A stretch of 64,000 bases of DNA from Pseudobacteroides sp035370245 (lineage in GTDB: Bacteria; Bacillota; Clostridia; Acetivibrionales; DSM-2933). Numbering within the stretch: position 1 is the first letter of the stretch; each line of letters begins with the position of its first letter. A program made the position numbers and the translations under genes. The notes beneath the pieces were generated by a model. That model was not told the origin of the DNA. It made no database searches and worked only from the letters and a program-made list of their open reading frames with translations. The stretch is taken from NCBI GenBank assembly GCA_035370245.1, contig DAOOVO010000002.1:17726-81725 (forward strand), read 5' to 3'. This document shows, piece by piece, positions 27,665-36,266 of the stretch.

Positions 27665-28918
27665 TTGTCCATATTTAACAGCTTTTTGTATCTATCAACT
27701 CAGATTATTCAAATTCTGATATTTATAGCAGGCTGCTATTACTTCGGTATATCAGTTTTCGGTTGGATAAAAAGGAAAGAGGATTCATGCAAAAATTATA
27801 GCCCTGTAAAGAAATTTGCATTGGTTATTGCTGCTCACAACGAAGAACTGGTTATTGCACATATCATAGACAGCTTGAAGCTGCAAAATTATCCAAAGGA
27901 GCTCTATGATATTTTTGTAGTCGCAGACAATTGCACGGACAATACGTCAAAAATTGCACAAGAGCATGGTGCAATCGTATATAATCGTACAAACAATGAG
28001 CTAAAAGGAAAAGGCTTTGCCCTCGAATGGATGTTTGAAAAAATATTCGAAATGGAAACAAATTATGATGCCATCAGTATATTTGATGCTGATAATATTG
28101 TTTCCTCAAATTACCTGGCAGAAATGAACAAACAGCTATGCAAGGGACATAAAGTCGTTCAAGGCTACATAGACAGTAAAAATCCCTTCGATTCATGGAT
28201 AACATGCTCTTATTCAATAGCTTTTTGGCTTTCCAACAGGATTTTTCAACTGCCAAGGTACTATTTGGGCTTAAGCTGCGGTCTTTGCGGTACCGGCTTT
28301 TGTGTTGAAACATCGGTTTTAAAAAAGATAGGCTGGGGTGCCACATGCCTTACCGAAGATCTTGAATTCACCATGAAGCTTGCTTTAAACGACATGAAGG
28401 TGGCCTGGGCACATAATGCCGTTGTTTATGATGAAAAGCCTCTAACTCTAAAGCAATCCTGGAACCAGAGAAAAAGATGGATGCAAGGCCACGCCGACTG
28501 TGCCTCAAGATTCTTAGGTGCTTTGTTTAAAAAAGCCATCAAGGAGCAAAACCTTGTGGCTTTCGACTGTGCATTATACCTTTTTCAACCAATCAGGTTT
28601 ATATTCATAGGTTTAATTACTGTCATGATGTGGATACAAATGCTTTATCCTACATCACCGTTTTTCAGTCTCAAATACGTTTTCCCGGTCGAGGTCTGGA
28701 ACATCTTTGTAATTCTCCAATTTTTTTACGGACCCCTTGTTATACTTTCTGAAAAAAAATTTAACGCCAGAATTATACTGGGTTTCATATTATACCCATT
28801 TTATTGCCTGACATGGGTACCCATTACAATTGAAGGTTTTTTAAGTAAAGATAATAAGGAGTGGGACCACACTGTCCACACCAGAGAAATCACCATCAAT
28901 GATCTGGAGGAAGCCTAA
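27665..28918 (+). CDS. Membrane glycosyltransferase, family 2
   Basis: A 417-residue processive-type GT2. One N-terminal membrane helix (about 10-30), a cytosolic GT-A domain with AAHNEE, DNCTDNT, the DAD metal motif (DADN), TED (LTEDLEF) and QRKRW, then about three C-terminal membrane helices. This motif set (D, DxD, TED, QxxRW) belongs to enzymes such as hyaluronan, poly-GlcNAc or cellulose-like synthases; the polymer made cannot be told. Translation starts at a TTG at 27665 with GGAGG eight bases upstream. It interrupts the otherwise minus-strand clpC-radA order and ends in a hairpin shared with the convergent gene. Confidence 0.88.
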   Translation: MSIFNSFLYLSTQIIQILIFIAGCYYFGISVFGWIKRKEDSCKNYSPVKKFALVIAAHNEELVIAHIIDSLKLQNYPKELYDIFVVADNCTDNTSKIAQEHGAIVYNRTNNELKGKGFALEWMFEKIFEMETNYDAISIFDADNIVSSNYLAEMNKQLCKGHKVVQGYIDSKNPFDSWITCSYSIAFWLSNRIFQLPRYYLGLSCGLCGTGFCVETSVLKKIGWGATCLTEDLEFTMKLALNDMKVAWAHNAVVYDEKPLTLKQSWNQRKRWMQGHADCASRFLGALFKKAIKEQNLVAFDCALYLFQPIRFIFIGLITVMMWIQMLYPTSPFFSLKYVFPVEVWNIFVILQFFYGPLVILSEKKFNARIILGFILYPFYCLTWVPITIEGFLSKDNKEWDHTVHTREITINDLEEA

Positions 28919-28936
28919 AGTTTCTCTTTCCTCCAG
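28904..28936. terminator. Bidirectional terminator between convergent genes
   Basis: CTGGAGGAA and TTCCTCCAG form a perfect 9-base stem overlapping the last codons of the glycosyltransferase gene. T-runs are weak on both sides, so efficiency is uncertain. Confidence 0.45.
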
Positions 28937-28966
28937 ACATAGTAATATTTATATTTATAGTTTGAA

Positions 28967-31273
28967 TCAAAAAGCCTGCCTGTTTTCACCGTTCACTTTT
29001 ATTCTATAGTATCTATTCCCGTCTTTGTAATTTTTGTAATAAATATAATCTCCCAATATCTCAATATCGTTACTATCTTCCACAAAATCGTCGCTTATTT
29101 TGATTTTTTCCGTTCCGTCAATTTTTACTTTATAAATGCTGTTTAAGTCACTTTTATTTACAAAGTATATCCATCCATCCAATATATGCTCGTTATGAGC
29201 GTACCAAAAATCCACATTTGTATTATTGTTGGAGACTATAAATCCTGCAGGCTCATCGCTTATAATATCCACACTGTTTAAATTATTCAGATCTGTTTTC
29301 TTTAGCCTTGCACCCCTGTCAAAATTAAAAACTTTATATAAAAGATCATTTCCTTCAATAAATATCCATGATACAGCATCATCATGGTTTAACTGGATCT
29401 TTCCCTCGCCTTCCGATCCGACCTTATGGATTTTATAATCGGAAATATAATATATGCTGTTATTGTCGGTGTCAATCTCATAAACTCCTGTATTGCTGAG
29501 CTTTGTCTTTGATGTTCCGTCTGTTTTTACTTTATACAGAGTGTTATTATCATCCATATTTATATAATATATGTAATCTCCCATCATGACTATCTGGTAA
29601 GCCTTATCCCGTGCAATTTTAAAAATATTGCTGCCATCATGGTTTTTACTCTCTATACCTCCATTAGGACTGATATAGTAATACTTATCTTCCGTTATAA
29701 CAGTATTCTTTCTTTCTCTGGCCGAAAGATCAAAAAACTTACTATCTTCGGTACACTGGGGGTAAGCATCTCTATCCCAACTGTGGTCCACTCCCATTTG
29801 TTTATCCGATATATTAAAAAACTGGTGGCTAATCAAATCTTCATAATCAGATACCGGATCGTCAGCAGTGACATCAACATGATAATAAGCATTGTTTATC
29901 CTGACAATGTTCCATGCGTGCTTCCAGTTTCCTACATCAGGATTCACCGAAGCCAATGTACCGTTTAATGATTCAAAATCCCCGACAACCATAATGCATT
30001 CAATTCCAACTGCATTGAGCAAGATCTGAAAGCTTCTGGCATAACCGTCACAAACTGCAACTCCTTTGATTAATGCACCATAAGGATGATGCGACTCATC
30101 GGGCAATGTGTCTTTTACAAAATTTTCCTGGTCATATCTTATATTTGCCACCAAATAGTCGTGGAATGCCAATTCCTTTTCATATTCGGTCATTTCCGGT
30201 TTAATCACAGTATTGACTATCTCATTGACCTTTCTTGATAATTGATCATACTTTTCAAAAATTTTATTAAGATCGTCCCCGTCGGAATCAATCAAATACA
30301 ATTTTTTAATGGAACTCATGCTCTTTAAAACACTTATATCTGTTATGGGATTGCTCATGAGATTGAGCACCTCTAACTTTTTTAGATTCTTGATAGGTGA
30401 AATGTCAAAAATCTCATTTTGTCTCAGTTCGAGTCTTTCCAAATCGGTTAATCCGCTTAAAGGAGATATATCTTTAATCTGATTTCCCTGCAGCATCAAT
30501 ACCTTTAGACTTGTTAATCCCTTTAAATCATTGATATCCGATATAAGATTATACGGAATATAAAGATAATATAAATTTTTAAGTTCCGAAAGCTTTTTAA
30601 TATCACTGATCTTGTTATATGCCAGATTAAGTTCCATCACAGAAGATAAATACTCTATCCCTTCAATGCTCTTAATATCCTTTTCTGAGGCATCAAGATT
30701 GGTAATTTTCTTCACATCAATGTTTAATATATCTCCTACAGGCTTATTAATTTTTGATCTTATAACCGCTTCAAGATTGCTGTCCGGAAAATTTATCACT
30801 TTAGGGGTGGTAACTATGACCAATTTATTTTTGCTGTCCCACTCTACATCAGTACCGAGACTCTCTGCCACAAACCTTGCAGGAACTAAAGTCCTGCCGT
30901 TTATTATCATAGCCGGGGCATCAATTGATGTTACCTTGCCGTTTATAAAAGCATTCTTCTTGTTTATAGTCAGCTCAACAGTTATTCCATCTTTAATTCC
31001 CGTAACGGTTTGTGTTTTGGCATTCCACTTAACCTCAGCTCCTAAAGACTCGAATATGGCTCTTAAAGGTACAAGTGTCCTTCCTGAAACAATAGAAGGT
31101 GCCACATCAAGTTTCAGTTCCTCGCCATCCACAACAACTTTTATTACATTTGCATTTTTTAAAGAATTATCAGCAAGAGCATATGTATTGATAATAAAGA
31201 ATGAACAAAAAAGAGAAACAATAATTGATACTAGTGATAAGCCGAGCTTAAATTTTCCAAATCTATTGGGCAT
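28967..31273 (-). CDS. Secreted Cu-amine-oxidase-N / LRR / transglutaminase / DUF5050-like protein
   Basis: A 768-residue exported protein. A basic N-terminus and hydrophobic helix (about 8-34) act as signal peptide or anchor. Next comes a copper-amine-oxidase N-terminal-like module (about 42-157) with two GRTLVPxR motifs, then five or six leucine-rich repeats of the internalin type (about 195-335), a transglutaminase-like domain with an apparently intact triad C408, H452 and D467 (VCDGYARSFQ and KHAWNIVRI), and a C-terminal set of beta-propeller-like repeats (about 520-768, YYIN...LYKVKTDG). The Cu-amine-oxidase-N module is common on Clostridia surface proteins and is not itself an oxidase. 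The protein may act on peptides at the cell surface. It lies between clpC and radA. Confidence 0.85.
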   Translation of the reverse strand: MPNRFGKFKLGLSLVSIIVSLFCSFFIINTYALADNSLKNANVIKVVVDGEELKLDVAPSIVSGRTLVPLRAIFESLGAEVKWNAKTQTVTGIKDGITVELTINKKNAFINGKVTSIDAPAMIINGRTLVPARFVAESLGTDVEWDSKNKLVIVTTPKVINFPDSNLEAVIRSKINKPVGDILNIDVKKITNLDASEKDIKSIEGIEYLSSVMELNLAYNKISDIKKLSELKNLYYLYIPYNLISDINDLKGLTSLKVLMLQGNQIKDISPLSGLTDLERLELRQNEIFDISPIKNLKKLEVLNLMSNPITDISVLKSMSSIKKLYLIDSDGDDLNKIFEKYDQLSRKVNEIVNTVIKPEMTEYEKELAFHDYLVANIRYDQENFVKDTLPDESHHPYGALIKGVAVCDGYARSFQILLNAVGIECIMVVGDFESLNGTLASVNPDVGNWKHAWNIVRINNAYYHVDVTADDPVSDYEDLISHQFFNISDKQMGVDHSWDRDAYPQCTEDSKFFDLSARERKNTVITEDKYYYISPNGGIESKNHDGSNIFKIARDKAYQIVMMGDYIYYINMDDNNTLYKVKTDGTSKTKLSNTGVYEIDTDNNSIYYISDYKIHKVGSEGEGKIQLNHDDAVSWIFIEGNDLLYKVFNFDRGARLKKTDLNNLNSVDIISDEPAGFIVSNNNTNVDFWYAHNEHILDGWIYFVNKSDLNSIYKVKIDGTEKIKISDDFVEDSNDIEILGDYIYYKNYKDGNRYYRIKVNGENRQAF

Positions 31274-31350
31274 AGCATTTTCTCTCCTTATGTCTACAAA
31301 TTAATCATTCCTATTCAGTTTATCATCTTTTAAATATTCCTACAATAATA

Positions 31351-31400
31351 AAGAAGAAGCCCCATAATCAGTGCTAAAACTTGAATTGAAGCTTCCTCTT
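31351..31400 (-). terminator. Possible terminator of the clpC operon
   Basis: AAGAGGAAGC and GCTTCTTCTT (minus strand) can form a nearly perfect 10-base stem with a 30-base loop, followed by a T-rich tract. It lies just after the clpC stop at 31421. Confidence 0.45.
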
Positions 31401-31420
31401 ATTTATTTACCAATGATTAC

Positions 31421-33877
31421 TTATAGTATTGAGCTTTTCTCCGTTACCTTTTTTGTAAAGGTAAGATTTTCCCCATCGAAGTCAACCACAACACTATCTC
31501 CCGATTTAATCTTTCCTTCTAAAATTTCCTCCGCCAGCTTATCCTCAACATCGCTTTGAATCGCTCTTCTTAACGGTCTTGCACCATAAATCATGTCATA
31601 GCCTTTGTTGGCAAGATGATCTACCGCTTTATCGGATACTTCAAGCTTGATATCGTTAGATTGTATCCTTTTTGTAAGGCTATCCAGCATGAGCCTTACT
31701 ATTTGCTTGATATGTGTCTCTTCTAAAGGATGGAATACAATTATCTCATCAACCCTGTTAAGGAACTCAGGTTTAAATGTATTCTTCAATTCACCCATAA
31801 CATTGTTCTTCATGTCCTGATAGCTCTTGGACTTTTCTTCATTAGGCGATGCAAAGCCAAGTCTTTTCGGTTCGGTGATCATTCTCGCACCAACATTGGA
31901 TGTCATTATTATTACAGTATTTCTAAAATCCACTGTTCTTCCCTGTGAGTCTGTCAGACGTCCATCTTCCAATATCTGGAGCAATATATTGAACACATCC
32001 GGATGTGCCTTCTCCACTTCATCAAACAAAACTACCGAATAAGGCTTTCTTCTCACTTTTTCAGTAAGCTGCCCACCTTCATCGTAACCTACATATCCCG
32101 GAGGTGAACCTACCAGCCTTGATACGCTATGTTTTTCCATGTACTCAGACATGTCGATTCTAACAATAGAGTTTTCTTCTCCAAACAAGGCTTCGGCCAA
32201 TGCTTTACATAATTCTGTCTTACCAACCCCTGTAGGTCCAAGGAAAATAAATGATCCAACAGGTCTCTTAGGATCCTTAAGTCCTACTCTTCCTCTTCTA
32301 ATAGCCTTAGATACTGCCTTAACAGCTTCCTCCTGTCCGATAACCCTCTGATGCAGTACATCTTCCATCTTCATAAGTCTTTCAGTCTCTTCTTCCGCAA
32401 GCTTCTTGACAGGTATACCGGTCCAACTGGCAACCACTTCAGCTATATGTTCTTCAGTAACAGTATCGGTCTTAACCTGACTCTTCTGATACCATTCGTT
32501 CTTAGCCTTTTCCAGCTCACTCTTTAGCTTTTGCTCTTCATCCCTTATTCTGGCTGCCTTCTCAAATTCCTGTGATCTTATGGAATCTTCCTTTTCTTTC
32601 CTAAGCTTCTCAAATTGCTCCTCCAGCTTTTTAAGATCGGGAGGTGCTGTGAATGATTTAAGCCTTACCTTTGAACCGGCTTCATCAATCAAATCTATGG
32701 CTTTATCCGGAAGGAACCTGTCTGTTATATATCTGTCGGAAAACTTGACAGCGGCAACAATTGCTTCGTCAGTTATTTTTACCCTATGATGTGCTTCGTA
32801 TTTATCACGAACCCCTTTTAATATTCCTATAGCCTCTTCAACCGTAGGCTCTCCTACTGTTATAGGCTGGAATCTTCTTTCAAGGGCAGCATCCTTTTCA
32901 ACATGTTTTCTGTATTCATCAAGAGTAGTTGCACCAATAACCTGTATTTCTCCTCTTGCAAGGGAAGGCTTCAAAATATTGGATGCATCTATGGCACCTT
33001 CTGCTGCACCGGCACCTATAATAGTATGCATTTCATCTATGAATAAAATAACGTTTCCTGCTTTCCTTATTTCTTCAAGGGCCTTTTTAAGACGCTCCTC
33101 AAATTCTCCCCTGTACTTTGCACCGGCAACCATTGACGACAAGTCCAAAGTTACAACCCTTTTATCCTTAAGAATTTCAGGTATATTACCTTCAACTATC
33201 TTTTGTGCCAGGCCTTCTGCAATAGCAGTTTTTCCCACTCCCGGCTCACCGATAAGGCAAGGATTGTTCTTCGTTCTTCTGCTGAGGATCTGTATAACCC
33301 TTTCAATCTCGTTATCACGACCTATTACAGGGTCAAATTTACCTTCTCTTGCCATTTCTGTCAAATCTCTACCAAATTGATTAAGTGTAGGAGTGTTTGA
33401 ATTGGCACTATGGCTCTTAGGCTCTCCGGCAGCACTCGGTGCTTCTTCTGTGAGCATCTTGCTTATCTCACTGATAAGTTTCTGAGGATCAACCCCTAAA
33501 TCTATAAGTATTCTAACAGCTACACTTTCGCCCTCTTTCATAATACCAAGAATCAAATGTTCCGTTCCTATATAATTCTGACCCATTCTTCTTGCTTCCT
33601 TAAAGCTTAGCTCAAGAACTCTTTTGGTCCTTGGTGTAAATCCTAAAGGCTGTTCTCCTGTTTGCTCTCCTTTACCTATGAGTTCTTCAATTTCTCTAAT
33701 AACTTTTTCTTCAGTTACTCCTTGACTTTGGAGAACTCTCGCAGCAATTCCTGTTCCTTCTCTTACAAGACCAAGCAAAAGATGTTCTGTTCCAACATAA
33801 TTATGACCAAGCTGCATAGCACTTTCCTGAGAATGGGTTATAGCTTTTTCTGCCTTTTCTGTAAATCTACCGTACAT
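31421..33877 (-). CDS. clpC: ATP-dependent Clp protease ATPase subunit ClpC
   Basis: An 818-residue Hsp100 unfoldase. Two Clp_N repeats (about 1-145), AAA module 1 with Walker A GEPGVGKT (210-217), a UVR-containing middle coil (about 415-460) and AAA module 2 with GPTGVGKT and the sensor region. A VGF/LGF-type loop, IFLGPTG and the DEVEKAHPDV Walker B are as expected. ClpC feeds arginine-phosphorylated or adaptor-delivered proteins into ClpP. It starts 5 bases after mcsB and belongs to the ctsR-mcsA-mcsB-clpC heat-shock operon, controlled by the CtsR operator at 36089. Confidence 0.96.
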   Translation of the reverse strand: MYGRFTEKAEKAITHSQESAMQLGHNYVGTEHLLLGLVREGTGIAARVLQSQGVTEEKVIREIEELIGKGEQTGEQPLGFTPRTKRVLELSFKEARRMGQNYIGTEHLILGIMKEGESVAVRILIDLGVDPQKLISEISKMLTEEAPSAAGEPKSHSANSNTPTLNQFGRDLTEMAREGKFDPVIGRDNEIERVIQILSRRTKNNPCLIGEPGVGKTAIAEGLAQKIVEGNIPEILKDKRVVTLDLSSMVAGAKYRGEFEERLKKALEEIRKAGNVILFIDEMHTIIGAGAAEGAIDASNILKPSLARGEIQVIGATTLDEYRKHVEKDAALERRFQPITVGEPTVEEAIGILKGVRDKYEAHHRVKITDEAIVAAVKFSDRYITDRFLPDKAIDLIDEAGSKVRLKSFTAPPDLKKLEEQFEKLRKEKEDSIRSQEFEKAARIRDEEQKLKSELEKAKNEWYQKSQVKTDTVTEEHIAEVVASWTGIPVKKLAEEETERLMKMEDVLHQRVIGQEEAVKAVSKAIRRGRVGLKDPKRPVGSFIFLGPTGVGKTELCKALAEALFGEENSIVRIDMSEYMEKHSVSRLVGSPPGYVGYDEGGQLTEKVRRKPYSVVLFDEVEKAHPDVFNILLQILEDGRLTDSQGRTVDFRNTVIIMTSNVGARMITEPKRLGFASPNEEKSKSYQDMKNNVMGELKNTFKPEFLNRVDEIIVFHPLEETHIKQIVRLMLDSLTKRIQSNDIKLEVSDKAVDHLANKGYDMIYGARPLRRAIQSDVEDKLAEEILEGKIKSGDSVVVDFDGENLTFTKKVTEKSSIL

Positions 33878-33882
33878 TCAAA

Positions 33883-34920
33883 TCACTCCTTTGTCTTGTT
33901 TAATTTTTTGCGGATTATTTCAGCTCTTCCAACATCTCTTTCCAATTGCCCCGTAGAGTTCGGCAAAAGCACTTGCAAACTTCCGGGCTTTATAACATCT
34001 GTCAGCTCATTTATCGTCTTAATATCTATATCCTTTATAATTCCCATATCTATTCCAAGTCTAACATCGGATAACAACTTATAGCTTTCTTCCGATGTTA
34101 AAACACGAGCATTCTTTATTATACCAAGAGATCTGAATATTTTATCCTCAAACATGAATGTGTTCTGCTTATAAAGGTCATCCCTCAATGCTCTTTCCTG
34201 ATTGATAATTTGCCTTGTTATATTTTTAATGTTATAAACAATTTCTTCTTCCGACTGACCTAATGTAACCTGATTTGAAACCTGGAACATATTTCCCAAT
34301 GCCTCTGTGTTCTCACCATACAAACCTCTCACTGTTACACCAATCTTGCCGCATGCTTCCAATATGCCTTTCAAGTATCCCGACATTGTAATTGCCGGCA
34401 AATGCATCATTACAGATACTCTTATTCCAGTTCCTACATTGGTTGGACAGCTTGTGAGATATCCTATATTCTCATTATAAGCATACTCAACCTTTTCACT
34501 GATCATATCATCGGTTTTATTGCACAAATCAAAAGCTTCATCAAGCTGCATGCCCGGAAACATGGCCTGTATCCTTAAATGATCCTCTTCATTTATCATA
34601 ATACTGACCTTTTCATCCTTGCTTATTATTGCAGCACTAAATCTTCTATTATCCGTAAGCTCTTTACTGATCAAATGCTTTTCCACCAAAACCAATTTCT
34701 CAATATTGCTTAATTTTTGAAGATCAAAAAACAGGAAATCTTTTGATGAATTATTATCTTTATTGAATATTATTTCTTTGATCTTATTTATAACAAAAAT
34801 GCTTTGATCATAATCCATTCTGACCGGAAAAGGATATTCATTAATATTTCTGGCCATCCTCACTCTGCTTGTCATTACAATATCCGACTCGGGTATTTTT
34901 TTAGCTTCATTTCCGAACAT
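33883..34920 (-). CDS. mcsB: Protein arginine kinase McsB
   Basis: 345 residues from the ATG at 34920, which directly follows GGGAGGGGAG; an upstream in-frame start at 34935 lacks a site. It has the phosphagen-kinase catalytic fold: the nucleotide-binding arginines around RVRMARN and the CPTNVGTGIR segment carrying the reactive cysteine. McsB phosphorylates arginines to mark proteins for ClpCP and, with McsA, inactivates CtsR under stress. It lies between mcsA and clpC in the usual order, with clpC 5 bases downstream. Confidence 0.95.
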   Translation of the reverse strand: MFGNEAKKIPESDIVMTSRVRMARNINEYPFPVRMDYDQSIFVINKIKEIIFNKDNNSSKDFLFFDLQKLSNIEKLVLVEKHLISKELTDNRRFSAAIISKDEKVSIMINEEDHLRIQAMFPGMQLDEAFDLCNKTDDMISEKVEYAYNENIGYLTSCPTNVGTGIRVSVMMHLPAITMSGYLKGILEACGKIGVTVRGLYGENTEALGNMFQVSNQVTLGQSEEEIVYNIKNITRQIINQERALRDDLYKQNTFMFEDKIFRSLGIIKNARVLTSEESYKLLSDVRLGIDMGIIKDIDIKTINELTDVIKPGSLQVLLPNSTGQLERDVGRAEIIRKKLNKTKE

Positions 34921-34961
34921 AAACTCCCCTCCCATTTCAGTATAATTTGTCTATATCATCC

Positions 34962-35028
34962 ATATTAAATTCAATTAATATTTTACATTTATCTCTGCTA
35001 AATGTAAGATTAATAACATATTTTATAT
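34962..35028. repeat. Dispersed palindromic repeat, copy C
   Basis: Outer ATATTAAAT, arm ATTAATATTTTACATTTA, centre TCTCTGC, arm TAAATGTAAGATTAAT and trailing AACATATTTTATAT. It lies in the mcsA-mcsB gap of the ctsR operon and would form a hairpin in that mRNA. Confidence 0.75.
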
Positions 35029-35074
35029 AAGTACCTCAATATATCGGCATTATCGTTTGCAATCTAAAGTACAA

Positions 35075-35566
35075 TTATTCCAGACTTTTAATCTTATCCC
35101 TAATTTCAGCAGCCTTTTCATACTCCTCTTTTTCTATAGCCTGCTGCAATTGTGCCTTTAGTCTTTCAATTTCCTTTGATATGCTATGGGTCTCAGCCAT
35201 CAGCTTAGGTGACTTACCATGATGTTCAATGCTTCCATGAAGCCTTCTAAGCAAAGGTTTTATGCCGTCTCCATACATTTCATAACACTTTGAACATCCA
35301 AATTTCCCAACTTTCTGAAACTCATCGTAACTCATGCCGCATTTATCACAAACCATCTTTACATGTCCAGGATTGTAATAAGGTGAACCGCCTCCCATAC
35401 CGAATAAACCCTTTAGAAAATCATTTACATCTATTGTCGAACCAAAGCTTAGATGTCCCTTTTCCTTTGCACACTGCTTACAGAGATGCATTTCCACTTT
35501 TTTATTGTTGACAACCTGGGTAAAGTGTACACTAGCAATTCTCTCTTTACATTTTTCACACATCAT
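35075..35566 (-). CDS. mcsA: McsA, zinc-finger activator of McsB
   Basis: About 163 residues from the ATG at 35566 (AGGTGG eight bases upstream; an in-frame GTG at 35578 is less likely). Four CxxC pairs are visible (CEKC, CKQC, CDKC, CSKC), which bind zinc and sense oxidants or metals, and a C-terminal UVR motif (EKEEYEKAAEIRDKIKSLE) mediates ClpC contact. McsA activates the McsB kinase and helps release CtsR repression. It begins 27 bases after ctsR. The gap to mcsB is longer than elsewhere in the operon (154 bases) and carries a palindromic repeat. Confidence 0.95.
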   Translation of the reverse strand: MMCEKCKERIASVHFTQVVNNKKVEMHLCKQCAKEKGHLSFGSTIDVNDFLKGLFGMGGGSPYYNPGHVKMVCDKCGMSYDEFQKVGKFGCSKCYEMYGDGIKPLLRRLHGSIEHHGKSPKLMAETHSISKEIERLKAQLQQAIEKEEYEKAAEIRDKIKSLE

Positions 35567-35593
35567 AATTAACACCACCTTAATATAGTATAA

Positions 35594-36070
35594 TTATTCC
35601 TTATTTCCCGATGCTGTAATAAGACTCATTAACATATTTTTCAAAATCACTGCACGTAAATAATCTCTATCCTTAGGATTTACACTGCTTAAAGTCTTGT
35701 CGCTTATTGCTGCTTTTATAATCAGGCCCTCTTTTTCAGTAACCATTTCATATCCTACAAAATTGTTTATAAATATTTCCGCATTTTGCTGTGATATACT
35801 ATTTCCCATTGATGATATTATATGCATGAGATATGCACTCTGATTAGTCATATTGATTCGCCTAATTCGAATATGACCTCCACCGCCTCTGCGGCTTTCA
35901 ACATAATATCCTCTTTCCGTTGTAAACCTGGTATCAATAACATAGTTTATTTGAGACGGCACACAATTAAATTGATTCGCAAGTTCATTTCTCTGTATCT
36001 CAATAACACCATTCATTTCGATCATTAATTGTTTTAAAAACTCCTCAATTAAATCACTCATTCTCGCCAT
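35594..36070 (-). CDS. ctsR: Heat-shock repressor CtsR
   Basis: About 158 residues starting at the ATG at 36070 (AGGTGA five bases upstream). The N-terminal winged helix includes the glycine-rich wing SRRGGGGHIRI that recognises the operator and acts as thermosensor; the C-terminal helical domain is present. CtsR represses clp genes and its own operon and is inactivated by heat or by McsA/McsB. A perfect CtsR operator lies 19 bases upstream, showing autoregulation of ctsR-mcsA-mcsB-clpC. Confidence 0.95.
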   Translation of the reverse strand: MARMSDLIEEFLKQLMIEMNGVIEIQRNELANQFNCVPSQINYVIDTRFTTERGYYVESRRGGGGHIRIRRINMTNQSAYLMHIISSMGNSISQQNAEIFINNFVGYEMVTEKEGLIIKAAISDKTLSSVNPKDRDYLRAVILKNMLMSLITASGNKE

Positions 36071-36088
36071 CCAAATCACCTCATTGAT

Positions 36089-36105
36089 TTTGACTATCTT
36101 TGACT
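36089..36105 (-). promoter_or_regulatory. CtsR operator
   Basis: On the minus strand AGTCAAA-GAT-AGTCAAA matches the known direct-repeat CtsR box RGTCAAA-NAN-RGTCAAA at every defined position. It overlaps the region just downstream of the promoter -10, where CtsR binding would block transcription of the ctsR operon. Confidence 0.92.
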
Positions 36106-36111
36106 ATTAAT

Positions 36112-36140
36112 ATTATATCCAATCTTTATGGTAAATTCAA
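36112..36140 (-). promoter_or_regulatory. Sigma-A promoter of the ctsR operon
   Basis: TTGAAT (36135-36140), a 17-base spacer and TATAAT (36112-36117) on the minus strand. The CtsR box begins 6 bases downstream of the -10. Confidence 0.85.
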
Positions 36141-36196
36141 GTTATTAGACGAAAAATTTTTGAGACAAGAGGTTGGGAGTTAGAGGTTGGAAATCG

Positions 36197-36234
36197 AAAA
36201 AAAGGATTCAGATCTCTCGGTTCCTGAATCCTTT
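36197..36234 (-). terminator. Terminator of the EF-G-like gene
   Basis: AAAGGATTCAG and CTGAATCCTTT form a perfect 11-base stem around a 12-base loop, with a run of T on the minus strand. It ends the EF-G-like gene and separates it from the ctsR promoter. Confidence 0.85.
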
Positions 36235-36266
36235 CTTATTATCATATATTTTATTCAAACTGTATT

